Assembly: GCA_040772545.1 (NCBI GenBank)
Contig: JAXGXY010000003.1
Coordinates: 1-64,000, forward strand
Origin: UBA1431 sp002329665
GTDB lineage: Bacteria; Bacillota; Clostridia; Christensenellales; UBA1431
Direction: 5' to 3'
DNA: 64,000 bases
Of this stretch, positions 26,255 to 35,235 are shown one piece after another. Position 1 is the first letter of the stretch; each line of letters opens with the position of its first letter. A program made the translations under genes and the position numbers. The notes under the pieces were generated by a model that worked only from the letters and a program-made list of their open reading frames with translations, did not search any database and was not told where the DNA came from.

Positions 26255-26590
26255 GGGACAGGCCTTAAGGCCTGTCCCTCTAGGCCGTCGACAAACCCCT
26301 TCGGGGACTGTCGACGGTTTCCTTTGTGGTTAAAATGCCCCTTAAGGGGCATCCGCCTCCGGAAGCGGTGCTTTGTGGGGAAGGGGAGGAGCAATCCGGG
26401 GTCCCCGCGCGGCTTGCCGCGTGGGGTGGAGCGCAGCGAGCGAGCCTTTGCGCGCCGCGCGAAGGTGAGCGGTGCGGAGTTTGCTCCGACGAGTCGTCAG
26501 ATCGGATTGAAAGTGGGGGATCGCATCCCCCACCCCTGCATTTAAGCTTTTTTGACAGACTGTGGAGGCAGGCCTGAAGGCCTGCCCCCT
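26255..26590 (+). repeat. Hairpin-dense intergenic region including structured repeat copy B
   Basis: Successive palindromes: GGGACAGGCC/GGCCTGTCCC (26255-26278), CCGTCGACA...TGTCGACGG with inner CCCC/GGGG (26283-26315), ATGCCCC/GGGGCAT, then repeat copy B bounded by GGAGCAA (26388-26394) and TTTGCTCC (26480-26487), the 9-bp hairpin GTGGGGGAT/ATCCCCCAC (26513-26533) and GGCAGGCC/GGCCTGCC (about 26566-26583). No gene. The first and last palindromes may serve as terminators for the convergent flanking genes, though T-runs are missing. Confidence 0.75.
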
Positions 26591-26604
26591 ATTGGGATTC
26601 TCGT

Positions 26605-27480
26605 TTAGAAAATTCTGTACCCGCGCACGAAGTGGCTGGTCCAATACGACGAGCCCTGGATGTTGGAACAGATGCGCACTTTTTCTTTCGTGCTGGAAGC
26701 GTCGATCATCTGTCCGTCGCCCAGGTAAATTCCTACGTGCCCTTCGAAGCTTATCACGTCGCCGCGCTTCAGGCCGCTCATGCTGGTCACTTTCGGATAC
26801 GTCCTACATTTCTGCCACACGGACGACGTCATGTATGCCTGCGACACGCCCGCCCGGTTCAGGCACCAGTAGACGAAGCCGGAACAATCGAACGTCGTGG
26901 GGCCTTTCCCGCCAAGCACGTATTTGCTGCCGACCTTCGATTTCGCGATCGAGATGAGGTTCTCTACCTGCAGGGCTTTCCACGTGCTCGATCCCACAAC
27001 CCCGTTGGCCTTGATCCCGTTTGCTGACTGGAACCGCTTGACGGCGGCCTGCGTCAGCGAGCCGAACTGTCCGTCCACGGCAAGTTTCGCGCCGTTATTG
27101 TTCAACAGGTTTTGCAGTTTCGATACCGAGGTGCCCCTCGAACCATAGGACAGCGTCGGATATCCGGACGGCGGAGATGCCTGCCTGGATCCGGAGTCTT
27201 TTGAAAGGAGCGCGCCCCACGTCTTCGGGCCGACGATTCCGTCCACGACAAGGCCTTTTCGCGCCTGATAGTCCCTCACGGCGCCGTCCGTGCGGCTGCC
27301 GAATATGCCGTCCACGGCCAGCGAATACCCGTTTTCGTTCAGAAGGGTCTGCAGCGTCCTGACGTCATCGCCTCTCGAGCCTTTCCTCAACATTGTGTTC
27401 GAGGCCGCGAATACTGTCGTGGACAGGAGGGTAAGCACCATGGCCAGTACCAGTATTGCCGACGTCACTTTTTTCTTCAT
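26605..27480 (-). CDS. Secreted NlpC/P60 peptidoglycan hydrolase with two PG-binding domains
   Basis: 291 residues: Sec signal peptide (about 1-25, ending TVFAAS), two peptidoglycan_binding_1 repeats (about 30-90 and 105-170; the motifs VDGIFGSRTDGAVRDYQ and VDGQFGSLTQAAVKRFQ show the duplication), then the cysteine-peptidase domain with catalytic Cys in FDCSGFVYW and His in FEGHVGIYLGDG. It would cleave stem-peptide bonds in the wall. The ribosome site is weak (GCAGGT). Upstream is AT-rich and likely holds its promoter. Confidence 0.93.
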   Translation of the reverse strand: MKKKVTSAILVLAMVLTLLSTTVFAASNTMLRKGSRGDDVRTLQTLLNENGYSLAVDGIFGSRTDGAVRDYQARKGLVVDGIVGPKTWGALLSKDSGSRQASPPSGYPTLSYGSRGTSVSKLQNLLNNNGAKLAVDGQFGSLTQAAVKRFQSANGIKANGVVGSSTWKALQVENLISIAKSKVGSKYVLGGKGPTTFDCSGFVYWCLNRAGVSQAYMTSSVWQKCRTYPKVTSMSGLKRGDVISFEGHVGIYLGDGQMIDASSTKEKVRICSNIQGSSYWTSHFVRGYRIF

Positions 27481-28283
27481 ACCTGCACATCACATCCCAT
27501 CATACTGATTTACTCTGTCCGTATTGCAGAATCGGTAGAAACTGCTAAGGTATGTAATAGATTTTACACAATTATTTAATATATTGCAACTATTGTAATA
27601 TATTGGTAAAAATATCGTAATAATATCCGCCGGATTTCCCTGTCGGCGGTTGAGCCATACATCCATAATCAGGCAGGTTACAGGATATGAAACCGCAGAT
27701 GGCCCTTGTTTCCCGTATTGTGAAGTTGGCTAGAGGCTACGTTTTCGGGATCGGCGCAGACATGTCCGGCTTGGTTTTGACATGCAAAAACGCTATCGGG
27801 CGGGAAAAACAGGCCGGCGCCTGCCGACCCAGGCGCGGATCACGCCGTGCCGGAGCATCCCCTAAAGCGTACAGGAGTTAACGATTTGTTAAGCAAATGT
27901 CCCGGAAAAAACGCGCATTTATGAGAACCCGTCTGCAACCCCGGGCTTTCTGCGGGGCAAGGGGCCGCGCGATTTTACAAATGTTTGTCAAAAATGAAAA
28001 AATTGTGGAGCCCTTTAATGGGCTTGGAAGAGTCGGGCACGCTGCCTGACGAAAAAACTGTCGACGCAAGACGCGGTATGCAAAAAAACCCCCAACGCTT
28101 TGCGGGGCTTCTCGCCGGCGTGCCCGGAGATTGGCTATTCGTCGTTTGTATAATCAACAGCCTGTTCGAGTAAACGCTCCGGTTTGACGTCTACACACCA
28201 CCCTGATTTCGTTGCGCTGGAAAACGCATGTCAACCGCAGCCCCGCGTAGCCAACACGTAGTGATATTTCAAGCGAAATGGGT
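27481..28283. other. Long intergenic region, no convincing gene
   Basis: About 800 bases. The first 140 are AT-rich and probably carry the NlpC gene's promoter. At 28080-28135 there is a degenerate look-alike of the sequence at 28283-28340 (A-run, CCCC...GGGG stem, then GGCGTGCC-GGA), as if the tRNA terminator and tRNA 3' end had been partly duplicated. A 64-codon open frame at 27687 lacks a good ribosome site and any recognisable motif. Confidence 0.45.
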
Positions 28284-28319
28284 AAAAAACCCCGTAAACG
28301 CTTTGTTTGCGGGGTTTTT
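28284..28319 (-). terminator. Terminator of tRNA-Arg
   Basis: Minus strand: CCCCGCAAAC stem pairing with GTTTACGGGG (one G-T pair), 5-nt loop, then TTTTTT, directly after the tRNA 3' end. Confidence 0.85.
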
Positions 28320-28322
28320 CGG

Positions 28323-28399
<77 letters not shown>

Positions 28400-28486
28400 A
28401 AGCGCTTTAATATTATAATAGAATCGCCTGTGATTGTCAACCACCACGACGTTTGGGGACCGGGGTGGCCGGACAATGAGGACCGG

Positions 28487-28636
28487 TCAGTCGTACTCGC
28501 GCGAGCCGCATCGCATGCACCGCCCCTGCGCCCTGTCGTAGCAACTGTCGCAGACGTACTGCATGCATTCCGGGCAGAGGGACATGCCGCGTGACGCCCC
28601 TCTTTCTCCGCAGGCGCCGCATTGCGTTTCACCCAT
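28487..28636 (-). CDS. Small zinc-ribbon protein
   Basis: 49 residues with four CxxC knuckles (CGAC, CPEC, CDSC, CMRC), enough for two zinc sites. Start ATG lies 8 bases after AAGGAGG; a longer frame upstream has no ribosome site. Not assigned to a family; related in style to the zinc-ribbon proteins that follow on the opposite strand. Confidence 0.7.
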   Translation of the reverse strand: MGETQCGACGERGASRGMSLCPECMQYVCDSCYDRAQGRCMRCGSREYD

Positions 28637-29069
28637 CGTAAAGGCCTCCTTCGGGGGGATATCCCGCCTTAGTATGCGCATAAAACCGTTTCTCAATCAG
28701 GTCGGCTTATGGGGCGGTCGGCTGAACGGCCGGCCTCATATAAACGCAGTGCATGCTTCGCCCCGTTACGCTTTCCCGGGAAATAACCGTGACACCGCGA
28801 AAAGCCGTTTTGCGCTTCTTGTCCGGCTGTCCCACCGTATTAATACCCTGTTGCCCCTGCGCCCGGGTATACATCGCAAAAACATTTGTCGGTGTTATTT
28901 TGCTGATGCTTCCGGCTTTGTTATATGATATACTCAAAATACCTGAAAAGCCGATCTCCTCCCCGCCGCCGCATTGTAACGGCGTTTGCCGCGACCGGCC
29001 GCATCAACCGACGGCGCCCGGCGTGAATATCGTTGGGCGTATACCTATTCCCGAAGGGAGCTGGGGCAC
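28637..29069. other. Divergent intergenic region, no gene seen
   Basis: Upstream region for the small zinc-ribbon gene (minus) and the three-gene zinc-ribbon array (plus). A TATACT hexamer near 28931 could be a -10 for the plus-strand array, without a convincing -35. Confidence 0.4.
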
Positions 29070-29777
29070 ATGTTCTGCATCAGGTGCGGCAGCCGCCAGG
29101 CAGACGGCGCGCGCTTTTGTACCTCCTGCGGCAACCCGCTCGCTCTGGCCGCCGGGGGGAACCAAGGCGGCCCTTTAAAGAAGGTCTCTTCCTTGCCCCG
29201 CGCAAACCCGCGCAACCTCCCTCCCGTCCTCATATACCTTGTCTTGGGCTTTTTCGCCTGCTCTGCGGCCGTGCTGGCCGTCGTGCTTCCCCGTCCGCCC
29301 GGGCCCCTCCCAGCGCCGAGCGCCGGGGATACGGCCATGCAGGCATACGCCCCGCCGTCCCCGGAAACCGAAACCCCGCTGTATACCGTGCTCACCAAGT
29401 ATACGTGGGAACTTTCCGGGTACGCCGACAACCCCGGCCAGGGCGGGGGCCCGTCAAGGGATTTCGACCGGGACTCGTTCGGCGGCGACACGGTGTGCTA
29501 CACGTTCTCCGACGACGGCTCCACGGCCACGAAGGTCGTCGAATCCCCCGGCCACCGCATCCGGCGGGAAACCTCCGTCTACGAAATCCTCAGCGTCAAC
29601 TGCTGCGACGTATACTCGGAAGAGGACTGCGGCTACTGGCGTTTTTGCCTCTGTACCGACGGGAACCTGTACGCGGCGATAACGAACGACGCAGGTCCGC
29701 AGTCCGACTACGCCGTATTCCGTCCGGTCTCCCCACAGGAGCGGGGAAAGCGGCCTGACGGCGTTTTCGGCTCATAA
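29070..29777 (+). CDS. Zinc-ribbon membrane protein, paralogue 1
   Basis: 235 residues: N-terminal zinc ribbon (MFCIRCG...FCTSCGNPL), proline-rich linker, one TM helix (about 50-72), an extracytoplasmic linker and a C-terminal domain of about 110 residues with YTWELSGYA, CYTFSDDGS and YWRFCLCTDGNLY. The ribbon is cytoplasmic, the C-terminal domain outside. ATG lies 9 bases after GGGAG. First of three tandem genes of the same design. This copy has extra cysteines in the outer domain that paralogues lack. Function unknown. Confidence 0.8.
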   Translation: MFCIRCGSRQADGARFCTSCGNPLALAAGGNQGGPLKKVSSLPRANPRNLPPVLIYLVLGFFACSAAVLAVVLPRPPGPLPAPSAGDTAMQAYAPPSPETETPLYTVLTKYTWELSGYADNPGQGGGPSRDFDRDSFGGDTVCYTFSDDGSTATKVVESPGHRIRRETSVYEILSVNCCDVYSEEDCGYWRFCLCTDGNLYAAITNDAGPQSDYAVFRPVSPQERGKRPDGVFGS

Positions 29778-29838
29778 ATACCCGGACGGGGACAGGAATA
29801 CGATAGATCAGGCCTACACAGCCAAAGGGAGTGATGAA

Positions 29839-30711
29839 ATGTTCTGCAACAAATGCGGCAAGCCGCAGAAGGAGAACGCGAAATTCTGCTCCTCCTGCGG
29901 CAGCCCGCTTAAACGGCCGGAGGCGGGCGCCACCGGCACATCCGGAATGCAGCCGCCGCCGGTCCCGCAGCCGCCGGTCAGCGCAGCACAGCCTGTCGGC
30001 CCGCAGCCGCCGGTCAGCGCAGCACAGCCTGTCGGCCCGCAGCCGCCGGTCAGCCCGCAGCCGCCGGCCGCCGGCCCTTCCCCGCCTGCTACGTACAGGA
30101 AATCGAACACCAGGCTCATCGTCATCCTCGCCATGGCCGCCGTCGTGGTCGCGGGGGGCATCGTCGCCGTCATCCTCCTGACGTCAAAGCCGGCATCCGC
30201 CCCGCTTCCTTCCGCCGCGGCGCAGGTTACGGCGCAGGCTACGGAGCAGGCATCGCCCGCCGCAACTGCGTCCGCCGGCGCGACCGCACCCGCCGGTACG
30301 GACGTCAGCCTCAGGGTATTCAGCACGCCGACTTTGGACACCTCCGAAAAGATCGAGTCCGTACTGACCGGCAGCGCCTGGGAAATAGCGGGAATCGCGC
30401 ACAACCCCGACCAGAAAGCCGGCAACGAGGGCGAATACACCCTCGCTCTATATGCGGATTTCTACGAACGTCTCACTTTCACGGACGACGGCAAATTCAG
30501 GATGTACACCGAGGCGTCCGGGGAAGTGCGCGACGATAGCTATACCTATGAGATCACAGGCACGAACTACTGCGACAGCGAAAAAGACGAAGAGGGCGAT
30601 TACCTGCGCTTCTACCTCGCCGCCGACGGCAACCTGTACGCGACCATCATGTACGAGGGCGATCCGTACACCGACTTTTGCGTCTACGCTCCCAAACCCC
30701 TGGGGCCGTAG
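29839..30711 (+). CDS. Zinc-ribbon membrane protein, paralogue 2
   Basis: 290 residues: zinc ribbon MFCNKCG...FCSSCGSPL, a proline-rich linker containing two perfect 12-residue repeats (PQPPVSAAQPVG), TM helix (about 92-114), Ala/Thr-rich outer linker, and a C-terminal domain with SAWEIAGIAHN, LTFTDDGKF and YLRFYLAADGNLY matching paralogues 1 and 3. Ribosome site GGGAG at 7 bases. The conserved core probably forms a small beta-rich domain. Function unknown. Confidence 0.82.
   Translation: MFCNKCGKPQKENAKFCSSCGSPLKRPEAGATGTSGMQPPPVPQPPVSAAQPVGPQPPVSAAQPVGPQPPVSPQPPAAGPSPPATYRKSNTRLIVILAMAAVVVAGGIVAVILLTSKPASAPLPSAAAQVTAQATEQASPAATASAGATAPAGTDVSLRVFSTPTLDTSEKIESVLTGSAWEIAGIAHNPDQKAGNEGEYTLALYADFYERLTFTDDGKFRMYTEASGEVRDDSYTYEITGTNYCDSEKDEEGDYLRFYLAADGNLYATIMYEGDPYTDFCVYAPKPLGP
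29965..30036 (+). repeat. Tandem 36-bp repeat in coding sequence
   Basis: Two identical 36-bp units (29965-30000, 30001-30036) plus a partial third encode the proline-rich linker of paralogue 2. In-frame slippage would change linker length without breaking the protein. Confidence 0.9.
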
Positions 30712-30735
30712 TGTATGAATTAAGGAGTGATACGA

Positions 30736-31506
30736 ATGTTTTGCAACAAATGCGGAAGACCACAGCCCGAAGGGACGCAGTTCTGCGAAGCCTGCGGGAA
30801 CCCCATGAACCCGCCACTCGAGCCCATCAAGGGAGCTTCTCCTCCGCCGACGGGCGGGACCACGCCGCCGAGGCCGCCCATGCCCCCGCCCAAAAAATCG
30901 AATACCCTGCTGTACGTGCTGCTGGGCGTGGCGGTGGTGGCGCTCGCCGGCGTCGTCGTCGCCGTGATCCTGCTCACTTCCCCGGCCAAGCAGGTTACTG
31001 CGCCCGCAACGCCGGCGCCAACGTCCGCCGCCGTTGTAACACCCTATGTCCCGCCCACGGCGGCGCCTACCGCAGCCTACACGCCTGCGCCCACGGCCAC
31101 GTCCGGTGTATCCGCCCTTCGCGTCTACGACACGCCCGGCTTTGCCACCGGCGTCCTTGAATCAAAGCTCCCCGGTTCCACCTGGGAACTCGCCGGGATC
31201 GCCACCAACGAGGACCAGGCCGGCGGTTCAACGGGCACGTATACGCTCGACAAATTCGAGGGTTATACGATGCGGCTGGTATTCGGCACAGACGGCGTGC
31301 TGACCGTCACCCGCGGATACCTGGGCACGGACGAAACGCCGTTCAAGCTCAAATATGACATCAACGACACCTTCTGCCAGTGCGAAGACGACGGCGGCGG
31401 CAACATCGCCCGCTTCTACCTTGGCACGGACGGCAACCTGTATCTGACCTTCGTTTCGGGCGACAAGGAAATGTACGATTTCAACGTCTTCTCGCTCTCC
31501 TTCTGA
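30736..31506 (+). CDS. Zinc-ribbon membrane protein, paralogue 3
   Basis: 256 residues with the same order as its neighbours: ribbon MFCNKCG...FCEACGNPM, Pro-rich linker, TM helix (about 58-82), Thr/Ala/Pro-rich linker, and the outer domain with STWELAGIATNEDQ, LVFGTDGVL and IARFYLGTDGNLY. The frame can start at a GTG three codons earlier, but AAGGAG at 8 bases points to this ATG. Last of the array; a strong terminator follows. Confidence 0.82.
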   Translation: MFCNKCGRPQPEGTQFCEACGNPMNPPLEPIKGASPPPTGGTTPPRPPMPPPKKSNTLLYVLLGVAVVALAGVVVAVILLTSPAKQVTAPATPAPTSAAVVTPYVPPTAAPTAAYTPAPTATSGVSALRVYDTPGFATGVLESKLPGSTWELAGIATNEDQAGGSTGTYTLDKFEGYTMRLVFGTDGVLTVTRGYLGTDETPFKLKYDINDTFCQCEDDGGGNIARFYLGTDGNLYLTFVSGDKEMYDFNVFSLSF

Positions 31507-31522
31507 AAGAAGCCGATAACCC

Positions 31523-31570
31523 GGCCGGCGGACGGCATTCCCTTCGGGAACTGTCGCCGCCGGCCTTTTT
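31523..31570 (+). terminator. Terminator of the zinc-ribbon array
   Basis: 9-bp outer stem GGCCGGCGG / CCGCCGGCC enclosing an inner hairpin with TTCCC/GGGAA, followed by five T residues. Confidence 0.9.
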
Positions 31571-31658
31571 GTTTGCCCTGTTCTTCGACCAATTTCGATT
31601 AAAATCGCCGTTTGTGCCGATACTAGGTAACGAAAAACCTTAACCGGCGGTGAAGAAG

Positions 31659-33191
31659 ATGACGAGAGAGAACTTGTCCTACTGGGAGCTCACCTGCGGG
31701 ACCAGGCCGGAATTCGCGCCGCTCAGCGGCGATGGCACCTGCGAGGTGGCCATCGTTGGAGGCGGGCTCACGGGAATCACGCTGGCAGCGCTGCTCGCGC
31801 GTCAGGGCGTCAAAACGATCGTGCTGGAAGCGGACAGGATCGGGTCGGGGACGACGGGGAAGAGCACGGCAAAAATAACGGTGCAGCACGGCCTCAAACT
31901 CCACAGGCTCATCGGCGGCGTGGGGGAGGAGAAGGCCCGGCTCTACGCGGAAGCCAACCGCATGGGGGCGGATCAGATCGCGGACTTCGTGGACGCCCTG
32001 AAGATAGGCTGCGACCACATGCGCGCGCCCGCCCACGTCTTTGCCGAGACCGAGAGCGAAATCAAGGAACTCGAAAAAGAGATGCGGGCGATGGAAACGC
32101 TGCACGTCGACGGGGCCCTTGCCGACCGCTGCGACCTCCCGTTCCCCGTGAAAGCCGTGCTCACGACGCAGAACCAGGCGCATTTCCATCCCCTGAAATA
32201 CCTGTTCGCGCTGGTGCAAACGCTGGTCCAATCCGGCACCTGCGCGCTGCACGAACGCTCGAGAGCGATCGCCCTGGAGCGCGGCCGGCGCTGTCTGCTG
32301 CGCACCCGCGGCGGTACCGTGTGCGCAGACACCGTCGTACTGGCCACGAACTACCCGATGGTGGACATGCCCGGCTTCTATTTCTCGCGCCTGCACCAGG
32401 AGCGTTCGTATATCCGCTGCGTCGACGCGCAGGGCCTTGATATCGGCGGCATGTATATCAACGCCGGCAAGCCCGTGCGCTCGTTCCGCACGCACCCGGG
32501 CGAAGGCTCAACCCGCCTGCTCGCCGGCGGTTACGGCCACAAGACGGGGCGGCAGGGCGACATGGACAGTTATGGGGACCTCCAGAAACTTGTCGAAAAC
32601 AGATTCAACGGGCACATGGGCCTTGTCGCGCAGTGGTCCGCGCAGGACACGGTGACGCTCGACAACGTCCCGTACGTAGGCACGCTCTCCAAGGAGGCGC
32701 CCAACGTCTATGTCGCCGCGGGCTACGACAAATGGGGCATGACCAACGCGACGGCGGCCGCATTGATGATCGCAAGCGCGATTACGTCGGCGCACCACCC
32801 TGTGAGCAACTGTGCCGCGGCCTTCGACCCGCACCGGTTTACGCCCAGCGCCAGCGCGAAGTCCTTCCTTGTCCAGAACCTGGACGTGATCCGGCAGTTC
32901 ACCGTCGGCAACCTGGCCATACCGTTCGACAGCCTGAAAACGCTGAAAAAAGGCGAGGGCAGGATCATGGGCGTGGAAAGCGACGCCGCGGCCGCCTACA
33001 GGGACGAGGACGGGGATATCCACGTTTACAACGCCCACTGTAGGCACATGAAATGTCCGCTGACCTACAACCAAATGGAAAACTCCTTCGACTGCCCCTG
33101 CCACGGCTCGCGTTTCGGCACGGACGGAGAGGTGCTGGAAGGCCCGGCGCTGTACCCGCTCGAAAAAAAGGACGCCGGAGAAAAAGACTGA
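31659..33191 (+). CDS. FAD-dependent oxidoreductase with C-terminal Rieske domain
   Basis: 510 residues: DAO-type FAD domain (EVAIVGGGLTGITLAALLAR near residue 30; VYVAAGYDKWGMTNATAAALMI late), then a Rieske [2Fe-2S] domain with CRHMKC and CPCHGSRF (CxH...CxxH). The same architecture occurs in bacterial YhfW-type proteins; the substrate is unknown, an amine or amino acid is usual for the DAO part. I prefer the ATG after GGTGA over the GTG three codons upstream. Its stop overlaps the next start by one base, so both are co-translated. Confidence 0.9.
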   Translation: MTRENLSYWELTCGTRPEFAPLSGDGTCEVAIVGGGLTGITLAALLARQGVKTIVLEADRIGSGTTGKSTAKITVQHGLKLHRLIGGVGEEKARLYAEANRMGADQIADFVDALKIGCDHMRAPAHVFAETESEIKELEKEMRAMETLHVDGALADRCDLPFPVKAVLTTQNQAHFHPLKYLFALVQTLVQSGTCALHERSRAIALERGRRCLLRTRGGTVCADTVVLATNYPMVDMPGFYFSRLHQERSYIRCVDAQGLDIGGMYINAGKPVRSFRTHPGEGSTRLLAGGYGHKTGRQGDMDSYGDLQKLVENRFNGHMGLVAQWSAQDTVTLDNVPYVGTLSKEAPNVYVAAGYDKWGMTNATAAALMIASAITSAHHPVSNCAAAFDPHRFTPSASAKSFLVQNLDVIRQFTVGNLAIPFDSLKTLKKGEGRIMGVESDAAAAYRDEDGDIHVYNAHCRHMKCPLTYNQMENSFDCPCHGSRFGTDGEVLEGPALYPLEKKDAGEKD

Positions 33192-34186
33192 TGCGCAGCC
33201 GCCTTCACCCATGGAGGCCCGCGCCGTATCACGGCACGGAAACCGTCCGCCCCTATTTCGAGGGCTGGTATTTCAAGTTCGTCCCGAATAGCAAAGCCTG
33301 CCCGGTCGCGTTCATACCGGGGATATTCAGGGGCATATGCAAAGAACAGGACATCGGGTTCATCCAGGTCCTGTACGGGAAAAACGACGAAAGCAGGTTC
33401 ATAAGATACCCGCCGGACGCTTTTTCCTGCCCGAAGGACGCATTCAGGCTGAGGATCGGCAACAGCAGTTTCTCCCTCGACGAGGTGCACGTGGACATCG
33501 AGGATAACGGCTTTTGCGCGCGCGCTGACCTCGTATGCCGTGACCATAAATTCCTTAAAACGTCCCTGTGTTCGCCTTCGATCATGGGGCCTTTTTCGTA
33601 CCTTTCGGGCCTGCAGTGCAGCCACGGCGTGCTCAGTCTCAGGCACGGCGTGACGGGGTCGCTTTTCATCGACGGTGAAGCCGTGGACATGGACGGGGCA
33701 ACGGGGTACATCGAAAAGGACTGGGGCAGGGCCTTTCCCAGAAACTGGGTCTGGCTGCAGGGCAGCGGGCGCAGCCGGGCGTGGGGGGACGCCGACTGCA
33801 TGTGCGCGGTGGCCAGCGTCTGCTTAGGTCCCCTCCGGTTCACCGGCCTGATCGCAGTAATCGCCGTCGGCGGCGCGCAGTACAGGTTCGCCACCTACAA
33901 CGGGGGCAGGACCGCTTTTTTGAACGCCGCCGAAAACGGCGTGGACATCGAAGTGAAGAAGCGCGGCTATCGCCTCGCGCTTTCCGCGCGGGCCGCGGGC
34001 CGCGGCAGGATCCTCGCGCCGACGCCGACGGGCATGGACAGGGACGTTTACGAGACCCTGAACGCCACGATGTCCGTAACGCTCCTCAAGCGCGGGCGTC
34101 CGCTGTATTCGGGCGTCATGGATTACTGCGGCATGGAGCGCTCGAACGCAGAAGCGTTGATCAAAGGCGCCGCGCCGGCGCCGTAA
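33191..34186 (+). CDS. Tocopherol-cyclase-like protein
   Basis: 331 residues, resembling the tocopherol cyclase-like family: YFEGWYFKFV near the N-terminus, GYIEKDWGRAFPRNWVWLQG in the middle (the signature acidic/aromatic stretch) and a beta-rich remainder. Tocopherols are not expected in an anaerobe, so a lipocalin-like lipid- or isoprenoid-binding or cyclase role on another substrate is more likely. Longer open frame upstream belongs to the preceding gene's region. Coupled to the FAD/Rieske gene (TGATG). Confidence 0.8.
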   Translation: MRSRLHPWRPAPYHGTETVRPYFEGWYFKFVPNSKACPVAFIPGIFRGICKEQDIGFIQVLYGKNDESRFIRYPPDAFSCPKDAFRLRIGNSSFSLDEVHVDIEDNGFCARADLVCRDHKFLKTSLCSPSIMGPFSYLSGLQCSHGVLSLRHGVTGSLFIDGEAVDMDGATGYIEKDWGRAFPRNWVWLQGSGRSRAWGDADCMCAVASVCLGPLRFTGLIAVIAVGGAQYRFATYNGGRTAFLNAAENGVDIEVKKRGYRLALSARAAGRGRILAPTPTGMDRDVYETLNATMSVTLLKRGRPLYSGVMDYCGMERSNAEALIKGAAPAP

Positions 34187-34192
34187 AAAGCT

Positions 34193-34738
34193 TCAGGCGT
34201 CCGTTTCCCCGGCCCGCGCGTAGATCTGCGCGACGTCGCTGTCGCTGAGCAGTTTCTCCGTCACCAGCGCGATAAGCACGATGCCCGCGATGTTGACAGC
34301 GAAACGCGTGAGCATGAACCGCCAGCCCAGCGCGGACGCCTCGAAAAGCAGCAGCGGGAGCTTGGTGGTCGACCATGCGCCGATGAAGACGAACACGTTG
34401 AAGAGGCGTGCGCCCTTCTTCATGAGCATGGCGGCCACGGGAAACGCGATGTACAGCGGCCCCGCCGCCGCCGAGCCGAGGAAAAAGGCGATCAGCGCCC
34501 CTTTTATGCCCGAACCCTCCCCCATGAACCGCACCATCGTCCTGCGCTCGACCCATACGTCCAGAAGGCCAATGAGGACAAATATCGGCGGGACCACCGA
34601 TAGGAGCTGGAGCGTATTGTCCCACGCGGCGGCGGCCGCCTTTTGGCCGACGTCGGGTGCGGCGATCCATACGGCGGCGCCCGCTGCGACCATCACCAAG
34701 AGGAAAGCGTACCGTTTCAGGAGTTTATAGCCCTTCAT
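34193..34738 (-). CDS. Permease, second half (DUF318/ArsP_1-like)
   Basis: 181 residues, four to five hydrophobic segments. Contains GSAAAGPLYIAFPVAAMLMKKGA, which mirrors PGFVAFPLAAALLSSGA in the preceding gene, showing that the two proteins are related halves of one permease fold. Such permeases are linked to metal or arsenic export in some bacteria; no metal regulator or thioredoxin is adjacent here. Start ATG overlaps the first half's stop (ATGA). Convergent with the tocopherol-cyclase-like gene, 6 bases apart. Confidence 0.82.
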   Translation of the reverse strand: MKGYKLLKRYAFLLVMVAAGAAVWIAAPDVGQKAAAAAWDNTLQLLSVVPPIFVLIGLLDVWVERRTMVRFMGEGSGIKGALIAFFLGSAAAGPLYIAFPVAAMLMKKGARLFNVFVFIGAWSTTKLPLLLFEASALGWRFMLTRFAVNIAGIVLIALVTEKLLSDSDVAQIYARAGETDA

Positions 34739-35217
34739 CCCACCACCGCCCCTATCACGAGCGCCACGGCGTAGGAAAAAACGAACGCCAGCGCGTTCCT
34801 GGCGATGGTCGCCTTCCTGCCCATGACCTGGATTTCTAGCGGGAACGTCGCCACGCCCACCATCATCAGCGTCGAGATGAAGACGGCGATCTGCATGACC
34901 CCGGCGCCGCTCGAAAGCAGCGCGGCCGCCAGCGGGAAAGCCACGAAGCCGGGGATCAGCGTGATGGAGCCTGCCAGCGACGCGGCGGCCATGCCCAGTA
35001 CGCCCGATTCGCCGCCGACGACGGCGGATATCGTCTCGGGGCTCAGCATCGCCAGCAACAGGCCTATGAGCAGCAGTATGCCGAGGATCGACGGCAGTAT
35101 GCGTTCGAACGACTTCCACGCCTTGACGAGCGCCTGCCTGGTCTTCTGCCTGTCTTTGACGAAGGATACAGCAAGACAGACCGCTGCGGCCACATAGAGG
35201 ATCACCGTGAAAAGCAA
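34735..35217 (-). CDS. Permease, first half (DUF318/ArsP_1-like)
   Basis: 160 residues with four to five TM segments and the motif SITLIPGFVAFPLAAALL. Start is TTG, 4 bases after GGAGGGGG, inside a very strong ribosome site. Together with the next gene it probably assembles as a heterodimeric permease. A 12-bp hairpin stands directly upstream of the ribosome site and could regulate it. Confidence 0.8.
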   Translation of the reverse strand: MLFTVILYVAAAVCLAVSFVKDRQKTRQALVKAWKSFERILPSILGILLLIGLLLAMLSPETISAVVGGESGVLGMAAASLAGSITLIPGFVAFPLAAALLSSGAGVMQIAVFISTLMMVGVATFPLEIQVMGRKATIARNALAFVFSYAVALVIGAVVG

Positions 35218-35235
35218 ACGTCCCCCTCCTTATAA

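Noticed and set aside
27687..27881. 64-codon open frame between the NlpC gene and tRNA-Arg
   Set aside because: No convincing ribosome site or motif; coding potential not supported.
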